Of a stretch of DNA of 64,000 nucleotides, positions 25,201 to 37,200 are shown in pieces (position 1 is the first letter of the stretch; every line of letters begins with the position of its first letter). Made by a program: the position numbers and the translations under genes. The stretch lies in assembly GCF_035083965.1 (NCBI RefSeq), contig NC_089723.1, forward strand, positions 37,083,193 to 37,147,192, in the 5' to 3' direction. The notes under the pieces are model-generated. The model did no database searches and had not been told where the DNA came from. It saw only the letters and a list, made by a program, of their open reading frames with translations. The DNA comes from Branchiostoma lanceolatum (lineage: Eukaryota; Chordata; Leptocardii; Amphioxiformes; Branchiostomatidae).

Positions 25201-28200
25201 ACTAGTTCCCCAGGTTCCAGGACAACTTGGTTACCCAGTCCCACCGCAAGCTGCTCCTGTACATGGACAGGCAGGACAACTAGCTCCCCAAATTCCAGCC
25301 CCGCCGCCAGCTCTGCAGGTGGCTGTGGGTGCTTTCGGAGGAGCGACCATCAGGATCCAGAGCCCAGCCCTCGCAGAGGGAGTCGTCGTGGCTGGAGCAT
25401 CTGCTGCAGCTGCATTTGCTGCCAGCAAGGTTTGATTGTTTATCATAACCAGTCAACCGCCTTAAAGTTGAAGTGCAAGCTGTGTAAGACCAGACTGACA
25501 GTTATGAGCCCAAAGTCTTTTTGGTAAGCGTGGTGCTCAAGGTGCGACCCTCCTCAAACATTTAAGTCCCCTTTGAGAGATGCCTATAACTGAAGCTACA
25601 CATATGCAGTGAGGTGAGGAAAGCTGTATTAAGTCCCTTAAGTTTCCTATTTAGGACACAACATTGGGGCCTGTTAGGGATTCGAACCTAGAACCACTTT
25701 CAGATCCTATTAGTCAACAGCCCTAACCACAAGACCCCCTTGTCACTTTTAAGGTTGCAGAGTCTGCTGCAGGAGTGGTGGGAGCAGGTCTGGCTGCAGG
25801 TGTCGCTACAGGTGTAACAACCCTGGCAGCTTTCTACATGAACAAGAGGCCACAAACAGACGAGGCCATCCACAGGGTAGTGGACCGAGAACGACATGTC
25901 CAAGTAGAGCAGATAGAAGAAGGGTCGCTTCTCGTGCATGTCAAGTTTCTAACACTGGTAAGACAGCAAAATATGAAACTTTTATCATTTAGATTGTTAG
26001 TGCCAATGCAATATGATCATGTTGTGACGGCTTCATTGTGATTTTTAAAAAAATTGAATGAAATCAAGGTTGAAATCAGTTTTTCCAACATGAGAGATGA
26101 CCAACATTAACCCCTACACTCTGATAGTGGTTTTGCAAGTCTGGTCAGAAAAAAAGTCTAACAAAAAAAAAACCAGCCAGACAAGCTGAAAATAATAGTT
26201 CACTTTTATTTCACTACACCATCGCAAGGCACACTAGGGCAAAATCTGCGCTCCCCTAGGCGTGATGCCCCGCGAAGGGTTTGCCTAGTAATATGTAGAT
26301 GTATTGTGTACTATTTCTGTTCACTGTATCCCCAGGCTGGCTACTGGGTGATGCGCACCTTAAACGAGAGGATCGACCGGGGTAGCGACCGCACCTGTCT
26401 GCAGCTGCTGCTGGAGGATGAGCTGCAGAGGATCGGCTGGACCGGACCCATCCAAGTGGGGATGGAGGGGTGGTGGTTTGCTGAGGAGGAGGGACAGGAG
26501 GAGGCAGCAGGGATGGAGGGGGAAGGGGAGGGATGGGAAGAGTGGAGGCTGAGAGAACAGGTATGCTGAGAGGCTTTGAATGCAATTTTTTTGTTTGAAA
26601 TATGTCTGTATTTGCTTCCTAAGGTTTTGCTTACTACCCTTGGAAAGTAATGGCAGTTATTAATTAAAAAAGAAGTCAAAACAACTAGTTAATCCAAAAA
26701 AACATACATTGTATTCTGTAGCAGTTCTTTTTAGAATAGTCCCTTGTTCCACTTGTCAGCATTGTTATCTTCCATTGCCTACATTTTCCAAATACTGTTA
26801 CATGTTGCAAATAGCCCTCCGGCAAGGTACTTCCAAATAAAACTTCAATATCCCCCTCTGTTTACAGTTGGCACCACCCAGTGTGACTACAGAAGGAGAC
26901 TCAGGCCTGCCTGAAGACGTGTCCTCTGTAGCAGCCATGTCCATCTTTTCAGCTGGAGAGGTGGAAGAGGGGCCACTCAAGCCGTACAGAGCCATGCTGC
27001 AGAAACACAAGGACTCTCCAACAGCACAACGTTACATCAAGGCCTACAGGTCCTGGGAGGAAGGAGCAGACATCCTGACCAACAGTGGGTACACAGACCT
27101 GAGGGGAGTGAAGGCCCTGGTACTGGGGTTCATGCAGCATGACATCGTACTAACAAGCTTCACAAGTACAGTACTGTATCACAAGACATGGTTGAACCTT
27201 AATAAAGCCCAACTGAAACAGTTAATAATGACCTTCCAGCTACAAGTCGACCCCATGGACAGCACCTGTCTGCTGCTGACAGCCTTACAGCTGCCACATG
27301 GAGACAGCCGGGTGCAGGCGTTGCAGCAGGTGGTAGCTGCCATCTTACAGCACGGACCAGAAGACTGCCTGTACCAACACCTGCACCACATCTACTGCTA
27401 CCTGGGGTGGGCCATATGGGAGGCAAACCCTCGGCCAACAATGATGTCAATAATTTTCAAGCGGAGTGACCTACCAACAACAAACCTGTCTGCTCTAGCC
27501 AAAGCCCTGTCCGCCATGGCTAGTTCCCTTATGTACAAACAGGACCATTTGACCACTATGTACCTCACAGCCCTCCTGTCAAAGCAAGTGTCTGAGACAG
27601 AAGCCATCAGACAGTGGGAGCACTTCCTCAGGCTGGCACCAGAGTGTGATGCCTTTGTGCCATATGTTCACTACCACCTGTCCACCCTGTACAACCAGCA
27701 GCAGGACAGGCGGAAGGTGATTCACCACTTCACCAGGGGGCAGCAGACTGAGACCAACAGGCTACCTGGGTTCAGTGAGGTCCCCAGATCCATTAAAGAT
27801 CGTGCTAGAAAGGCTTATGAACATTATGTATCATAAGTGATGGTCTTCTCTACCCATATTACATACATTGCAAGATGTGTGAAAGTCCTATCCTGAGGCA
27901 GAATTCCATTTCAACATCATTTCATTCACTTTTCTTTTCACAATGAGGCAAATGACTTTTTTCCAGAAAGTACCTTTAGTTATTGCAAGATGATACTCGT
28001 CATTGTGATGTCATAAAGATTTGTATAGAGTAATACTTCATACAAATCTTTATGACATCACAATGATGACATGTTTAACACACACAATGATGTCATAAAG
28101 ATTACAGGCCCATGCCCTTTTTCAGTAAAAAAATTGGCAATACTTCTACGTGTCTAATGCTTGGATGTTTAATCAATGTACATGGTAGTAGTGTTAAACA

Positions 28201-31200
28201 AATTCCATTTGAACCGTAACAAAGGTAGGGAGCTTCTAATAAAACATAAAACATCAAACTTACCTCTGCTTCGCAAGGGAGGCCAGAAGATCTACACAAG
28301 TCTCAACCTAGTCTTGTGCTCTCATGAGACTAGGTCACTCCATGATCAAGACGTATAGTAGATGTCAAAAATTTGGTCATTGATTGAAGAATATTCTAGT
28401 AACTATCTCCACCAACCTTAGTACAGATACAGATCTTCCTGCCCGGCTCCCCAGCCGCTGTAGTGTAGAGGGACAGGGTCTGTAGCTTGTGTGAGTCTGT
28501 GGATAGGGAGGGCCCTGAGGTGTCTGGGACTGAGCCTTTCTTCAGCTTGGTCTGCAGCCATTTGCACAGCTGGGCAGTGGCTGGGGTTTCCTCCTCTGTG
28601 AGAAAAAATAATGACTCTTATTAACTTGAGTCTTATTCATTCAAACAAGCTACAACTTTTGGTCAGCAAGATTTACGCAACAGCATTACATGATGATACA
28701 TATGTCCTAACAACTACACAAAGTCAAAACAAATATAATGTATATAATATCTTTTAAGCTCTAAATTAAGATTAGATGTGACAACTATCTAGTATATATT
28801 ATGCAAAACAGGTGAAATTTAGTACTGTACATTAAAAACATTGTTTTGCTATCAGAAAAGATACTGAAACCCATGATTAGTCCAATCTGATTAGTGATTG
28901 TAACAAGATTTTACACATTTATTTAATATACCGTAAAATCCTTTACTGTTTAGTAAGTCGAATTTTGGTGTTTTTACTTTGTAATTTGCACTTGAGTGAC
29001 TGAGTGTATGAATTTCAGAAAGTTGCTTTGCCTTTTGCTTTATCAATAAAGCGTCATCTTTATATCCGACTGGTCTAACTCTATCTATAGGTAAGAAGGA
29101 CAACATAGTAACAGAAGGATAAAAAAAGCATTCATAATATTATGATGAATTGAAACCTGTCTAACCTACCAAGATCAGGTAGGGACACCACCAGTTTCCA
29201 GTAGACGTTTGTTTGCCGTCTGAGGGCTGGTTTGGACCGGTTAACTCTCGTCTTCGTCAGCTGTTCTCCCACGAGGGAGGGCAGGTCGAGAGGGGCCCAG
29301 GCTCTCTCTCTCCTAACCCTCGCCTGGAGTCTCCTTATGTCGATGGCAAGGGATGTCACTTCCCAGCTCTTCAGTAAACTGTCATAGGGAACAAAATTCA
29401 CTTATTAATTCACACCCAAATCTTCCGGCACATTTCATTTGAAAATGTCTGATTTTGCATATCAATTTGGTGAAACACTGTTGCTCTTATAGGTGAAGGG
29501 ATATTCTAATTCCCACACAAATATTTTTTGCTTCAGAGTTATTTCTGGAAAATACAGTCACTTCTCAACTTGAGGATGGCGAGGGACGTCACCTCCCAGC
29601 TCTTCAGTATAAACTGTCACAGGGAACAAAATCCCCTCATCAGTTCACAATTTGGAACACCCCCGTCAAAAACAGCACTCGTAGATAGAAATGGCACGTG
29701 TTAAGCATGGTGTGCATATCCGTTACCGGTTTTTCAATTTATCAGCTGTATGCATGCTCAGGAAAAAAAAAAATTGAAAAAGAAAACGGCTCGGGCACTC
29801 ATGAGGAGGGAGCTTGTAACACATTGCCAACTACTACAAAGTATGCTTGTGCAGAGTTCTGTCTCTTCTGTACTTGTGTGTGAAACTGTTTAATATGAAT
29901 GTGACACGGAAAGTAAAAGAACTGCATTTTGATAGTTAATTACTAAATATCATGCAGCTGTAATTCATCCAGTCAACACAGTGGGAAACCTGACACAGAC
30001 ATACAGACCCGTCTTCACACAAATGAGTTTAAAGTACCTCATAGGACTGGCTTCCGGCCTCTTCCTCCTGAAGAACGCCCGGATTTTCTGCCAGGGAAGT
30101 CGCTGTGTGGGAGCGCTGGGGAACTCCTGCATCGAGCGGCGCAGGCGCTTCCTCGTGGCATAGCTGGTGCGCCACCTGGTGGAGTGAGTAAGCATTGCAG
30201 TTAAAGGACCGGCTATCAATATAACTGTGCAGATGGTTCCTCGTGGCATAGCTAGTATGCCACCTGGTGGAGCAAGAAAGCATTGCAGTTAAAGGAGGTC
30301 TGTCAACCAAAGTCATTTTCAGTTCTTGGCTTTCCAAAGTTTTCAACAATTCTTGCCAATATAACGGCGCAGTCGCTTACTCATGGTATAGCTGGTGCGC
30401 CACCTAGTGAAATGAGAAGGAACTGCAGTTAAGGGAGGTCTGTCAACCCCAAACTCATTTTCAGTTCATGGCTTTCCAAAGTTTTCAACACTTAGCCAAT
30501 TTTGATTCATTGCCAATATAACGGCGCAGACGCTTCCTCGCGGCATAGCTAGTGCGCCACCTAGTGGAGTGAGAAAGAATTGCAGTTAAAGGAGCCAGCT
30601 ATCAATCCCCAAGTCATTTTCAGTTCATGGCTTTCCAAAATTTTCAACACTTAGCCAATTTTTTTTCTTGCCAATATAACGGCGCAGTCGCTTACTCCTG
30701 GCATAGCTGGTGCGCCATCTAGTGGATCAAGAAAGAATGGCAGTTAAGGGAGGGCTGTCAATTCCAAAGTCATTTTCAGTTCTTGGCTGTCAAAAGTTTT
30801 CAACACTTAGCCAATTTTGATTCTTGCCAATATAACGGCGCAGACGCTTCCTCGTGGCATAGCTGTTGCGCCATCTAGTGGGGCAAGTAAGCATTGCAGT
30901 TAAAGGGATGTCTGTCAATTTGGAAATCATTTTCAGTTCATGTCTTACAAAAATTTTTGACACGGCCAATTTTGATTCCTGCTAATAAACCATTCACTTT
31001 AAAACGATCAGAATGATTCTTTCACCTAAAAAAGAGGACAAACAACTAAAACATTTGCCCAACTTTTTTCTTTACGATCTCACCTCAGGGTATGAGTCAA
31101 GTAATGTGCCTTGAGGGAGACACCCTCTACCAGAGCTAGTGAAAAACAGTCTATGAAAAACACTTTTGCTCAGTACCACGAGTATGAAAAAAAAATGCAA

Positions 31201-34200
31201 CCATCAGTTTATATTAATGCCATACTTTCTACTGAGTTGCTAGGCTTTTCAACCACGCTTGAAAGTCTTGTCTACGGTTTGAAAATTCATATTTGGAAAC
31301 AGCTCCAATTTTGGGTGCCAAAAAGTGCCAAATCTCGGATATACCCCAAATGTCTATCAAGAAGGCTACCTTCTCCAGAGCCGAGCGGTTCGAGCCAGCT
31401 GCACACACTGCTCCAGCTCAGCCAGGTGCTGATCCCGCAGGTCTTCAGCCGCCCTCACCACCTCCTGACATACGTCACGCACACCCTCTACTACTACCTC
31501 CTCCTGTACAGCACGGGTGATGTCCACTGTGCATCTCTCGACGGACTCCTTCTTCAGTTGGAGAAGAACCTCCCTGTAGAGAGAAGTTTAGTCAGTGCTT
31601 GTAAATCTTTAAAAAAGTAAGTCAATGAATTCTCAGAGTCTACAAATCTAAGTCAATCTGGTAAGAAACAGACTTTGAAATGTAAAAGATCTAGCTTGCT
31701 CCACAACTACATGTACATGTACACAAACACAGAGCATAATTTTGTCATTTCTTTGTACTGTTCCAACTTTAGGCTCCAGATTCCATGCCACAAAGGTCTA
31801 AAGCTGGCTGGTGATCCAGCATTTGAGGAAAGCCACAACTTGAGCACATTAAAGATCCCACCCCAGCGCTCATCGAATGTAGGGGTCCATCCCTGTGCGA
31901 GTGGATCAAACCAAACAGTCTGGTCTTAGGCAGCTTATGCCTACTGTACAAAACTGAATATGATATGCCTAAAGGCAGTTTACCAGTTATATGGAACAAA
32001 CACACTAACAAGCACAAACCTGGCTTGTGCAGTGGCCAGAGAGGCAGCCTCCTCCCCCAAAAGTTCCTCCACCAGCTCCTGACATACTACTTCTGTCACT
32101 CTCTCCTGGCAATGTCTCAGTTCCTCGGCCCTCTCTGCAGCAAGCCTGATCAGAGCATTATGTATGTTTGTACATGAGTATGAAGCTAAGTATGATTACA
32201 ATATTGTCCAGTGCGAAGGGGCCCTATCTTACCATTCTATTGAACCATCTAAAATTGTCTTCGTTTCATTAAAAAAAACTGGCTCTGCCAGATCTTTCCT
32301 TAGTCACTGATGAAAGATAGCGGATGCTGTCTGAAACGTCTGTTTCAGAATCTTATCCAGTTGCTCGAGTAACTATTTTTGGTGCATGATTACAATATTG
32401 TTTGCATCTTGAACCATGAATACAGTTTGGAAAGTTTTGTGTCACATTCATCCATCATCATTTCTGTCCATGCTTTGGATAACTCTAAAGTGATACAGAT
32501 TTAGGCAGCAGGGAGAAGAACAAAAGTGATCTGAACCAGCCAACACTGAATTTTGACAAACAAAAGTCGTAACCCAAAACTCATATTGTTCTCAGATATG
32601 ATCAGAGGAGTAAACTGGAGCTAGAACAGGAATTGGATTTCAGGCTGCCCCCAACCTAGTGTCAAACTTGGTTGGGGAGTGGTCGAGAGCAAAGTCCTGG
32701 ACGTGTGACGGACTTTCAAAAGAAATTGTGACCACATATCAATGAGTAACCAACCTCTCCCTCAGTATCCTTGCCCTCTCCTCGTTCACCACCTCCTGCA
32801 CCAGGCCCTTCGCCATGTCGCTGACGTTCTGTTCGATGAAGTCCTCCAGGTACAGGGCCGAGCCCTTGATGATGTCTGCCAGATCGACCATACGGGAGGA
32901 GACGTCCTGACAGAACTCCTGGATAACCTCCAGGAACAGCTCGCGCGCTACCTCCTTGATGGACTGAAAAAAAAATTGAGTTTATGTTTATCCAGTTGCT
33001 TGTCTATGTCATTGAGTAACTGATTTTTGGCATATTTTATTACCTGGATGTCTAACCTTCATCAACATTAGTTTGTTAGTGCATTACAAGTACTAGTACA
33101 AGATTGATATGAAACTAGCCTAAAATATAGTTATTATTATTGTCTTACCATCACAGAACCCATATATTAGTCTCATTCCACTGTCTCAAAAATAGAAGTT
33201 AACACTAACTACATGCACATGTACTTTTGTCTTCCCACTGTGATATATTGTTAACATATTTATAATTTACTACAGTTACTGTTCATTTACTTTGTACAAT
33301 CTGTTTGTACATTTTAATCTTATTTGTGATCACCTGTATGCTGAATTACCTATGACCTCCTAAGCTAGTATCCTGTTTACTTGTTATATGCCCCCTTGAA
33401 AATCAGCCCTACTCAGCTGAAGGGATAACCCATAAGTTCCAAAGATTGATAGATAAAGAAATAAATAATCTAGGTAAAGTTAAGCAGTCATCCTCAATTC
33501 AGGTGAAGTATATTCCTTTTTCAAGGACCAATAGTGCTAGTTAAGCGAATGCGCTACGGCTTGTGTAATGATGAATGAACAAAATGAGGTACATGTACAA
33601 ATACTAGTAAGTGGATTGAAGCTTCTTACCTCGTTGGAAAAGCGTGTGGCAGGGGGCCTTGCAGTGGGGGGAGGGGATACAGGGGCAGGGGGCTGTGGAG
33701 GCTGGGTATAGGGGGGTGGGGGCTCTGTCTTGGTGGAGACTTCTATAGCAGGTACTGGCACTTCTGAGAAAAGACCAGCAAATTTGGATTAATTTTGTAA
33801 AATCAAGATAGAAACATTGAAGCAGGTTAATTCAGATTCTTCATCCTAAAGTAATTTTTACAAAAAAAATTACAGCTCTATGGCAACTGCAATCCATTCA
33901 AAAGATGTAACTGTTTATCCTGAATGGAGTTTAAACTGTAAACGCCAACACAATAAATTGGACTTACCCAAATTTTCGACTGAACAGCTACAGTCTTTTT
34001 CAAGACGTCACAGCAGCAGTGGACTGCTCACTGCTTGAAAAAGACTGTAGCTGTTCAGTCGAAAATTTGGGTAAGTCCAATTTATTGTGTTGGCGTTTAC
34101 AGTTTAAACTCCATTCAGAATGACTTCTACCAACACAGATGAACTTTCAAGTGATGTTACTGTTTACAATTAAGTTACTGTAAATATCAAGATATTTGCT

Positions 34201-37200
34201 GTGGTTTTATTTTCACGGTTTACGCAGTGATTGCTACACCACAACTTCTCGACATCCCAAATATGTGATTCCAGTGTACCATAGAAGTGTTTCAACTGCA
34301 AACTTAATACACTGCAAAACTGACCTTTCCCCTTCTACCGCAAGATTAAATCCTGTGAAAACAAATGAATTTATAGTTATTTAGTACGTACCTTTCACTT
34401 GCTGGGTATCCATGCCGACATTGGACGGACTGTCTCCAATGAAGAACCCTGACCCATCAAAACTGTTCTTTGGAACATGGACGGTGTTGGCAGGGAGAGG
34501 ACTGCCCTGAACTATCTATAAAGGAAGAAAGAATCAAAATTTACTACATGAAGTGACATTAAATGGCTGAGTAGCTAGGATAGCGGACACAACTACGAGA
34601 GTTTGCAAGTTCGATTCCTTACATTAACAGCTAGATTGTTGTTTTGTACATAACTTCACTATCCTAGACATCAATTAATCAAGAAGTTCCTACAAAAAAC
34701 GTACATGGAAACAATTTGACAGTATAATGTATTTCTAAGGGACTTACAACTGAAAATTTCATACAAGTACGAGTTCATAATATTGTAGAATAGTGGATAA
34801 CAAAGTTCTTTGTACACAACCAGAGAGTTAATATCTAGCCAACATTTCGGTAACCATCTGTCACCTACCTCAGGGCAGTAATGCCTGATTCTACTTCACA
34901 CTGCAGATAGTTTGTGTACATAAGATCTTTGTTATCAAGTGATTTACTTTACCTGATAAAACTATTCAGTAATCGGTTAATATTTTTATACACACAAAGT
35001 CAAATCCATTCTTACCTGTCTAATAGAAACCGTTGGTTGATAGATATACACACAGTAACATAGCCAATGATTCCTACCTCTCCAACAGAAACCATCCTCT
35101 TGCTGACGACAACAGCAGACCGCCTGGCACGAGGGACACTCTCCCCTTCTACAAAGGTTGTCCGGTTGAAGCCCACAGTTCCATCCAACACAGCCAGGCC
35201 AAATGCCTCACTAAAGATGGCAGTCTGGACAACACAATGGGTTTGAATTTGAATATAGGAATGGAATCTTCAGAGAATATGCATGTAAAAGGGACCATTC
35301 CAAAATTATCATGCCCCGAAATGGACTATCCAGGATAATCCTGGGGGCCAGTCCTTCAAACCAATAAAATGATTTTAAAAAGCTGTCATCACAAGATATA
35401 CTGTATACAGTCAAACCTGTATTAGCGGTCACCTTTGCATAGCGGCCACCTGCCCATAGTGGTCACTATTTGTCGGTCCCTTGGATTTTTCCCATTGACA
35501 TAAGCATTAAGAATTAGGCTATAGCGGTCACCTGTCCAACGCGGTCGCGGCCACTCGATTTTCGGTCCCGCGGGTCTGGAAACACTGCCGATAACGGTCA
35601 CGGCGCATGGTCGTCGCAATATTCGGGAGCCTTCTTTCAAATCCCCGCAGAAAAAAATGTCATTATAGCTGCAGTGTTACCCATGAAAATGTTGTACATG
35701 GTTTTATTTTGCTCCTGGTGTTGGTTTTGAATTTCCAAAACCGCTAAGACGCCAGAAATTTGCAGACAAACAGAGCCTCTTTGTGCGCGGTCCTAGCGGG
35801 ACGCTTTGTTTACTTGGGTTACTTCACTAGTAGTACCATGGGGGAGGAGTTTGTTAAAAAAAGACAGACGCCTTTTATCCTCTAAAAAAAGGTTATAAAG
35901 TCATCTATTCTTTGTATATTCTGTACTCTTTATTCAAAGAACTTCTTTGACGAAATAAGTTTACATTTTGTACTATTTAATGTAGAGTAAATCATAACTC
36001 ACACATTGCAGCTGCACCCACATTACAGTAGACTATCCCAATGACCCTATGACCTCTCATCTTGCAGCTGTTGTTTTTTCTCCCGCAAGGAATCCGACCC
36101 AAACAGGCTGATTTTACCGTGAAATTCCGCAATTATTTGCTGATAAATGATGTCGCCGCGCAATTGAAAATGACACGGTTGTCTTCGGCAACATTTTGGT
36201 CGCATGTGCTCCGGATTGGGGGCGGATCGATGGATCGACTTGGACTAAATTTGCTTGTGGAAAAATCCGGACCTACCGAAAGCAGTCATCTTGAGCCGAT
36301 GGTCGTCTTGTGGAAGTGGTCGGTAGACCAAGTTTGACCAAGGAGGTTTTATATAGATAAAACCTCCTTGGTTTGACTGTACATGTATGTGAATAAATGT
36401 TTCTCAGTGGGTACAGAAAACATGTGCCATATATTGCTCGTAATCAATCAACCGTTTCTATAGAGCGGCCACCTGTCCATAGCGGTCGATTTTGGCCAGT
36501 CCCTTGAGTGACCGCTATAGGCAGGTTTGACTGTACAGTATTAAAACACGTCTTGGAGTAATTGATTAATCTGTTTGACTATAATGGCAGGAGAAGAAAC
36601 GTCAGCAAAAACAATATTTGTCATATCATATGGCATAAGGAGTGAAATATAATCACTACTTAGTTGTACAATCTTAAGCTTTGTTCCATTACACAAAAGA
36701 AACATTCACGATGAAGATCCATAGTGAGTGTTTCCTTGTGTTGGAACAAAGCCTTTAAATTGTAAAACTATGGATTCTTCCAACACAGAGAAACTTTCTT
36801 TCGAGAGAAGACTGAACTGACCTCGTCCTCGTCTTCGAACCCCATCATGCGCATGTAGTCGGACAGAGGGAACTGGGAGGTGCGACCTGTGATGGAGTAG
36901 GCTCGGTTCATCACCTTGATCGACTGGGTACGGACCTGAAACAGGACAAATAAGTATATGTCAAACCTGCGCCCTGACAACGTTTTGAAACAGTTACAGT
37001 ATCACATGAGCTTCAACTTGGATCACACAGGCTTTCATAGAATAATTTGAATGCACTTTGCATGAGCTGCTGTCAAATATTCAAATACCAATTTCGTATG
37101 TTGGAATTGATGTTGGAATTGATGTTCTTACTATTTTTACTTGATGAGACCAGATTTTCTAAACTTCTGGCACATTTTGCATTGAAATGTGTGTTTTCTT

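Noticed and set aside
31111..31620. 169-codon open frame on the + strand
   Set aside because: Antisense to MCM3AP exon 17 (31370-31573), whose - strand translation matches GANP and has proper splice sites.
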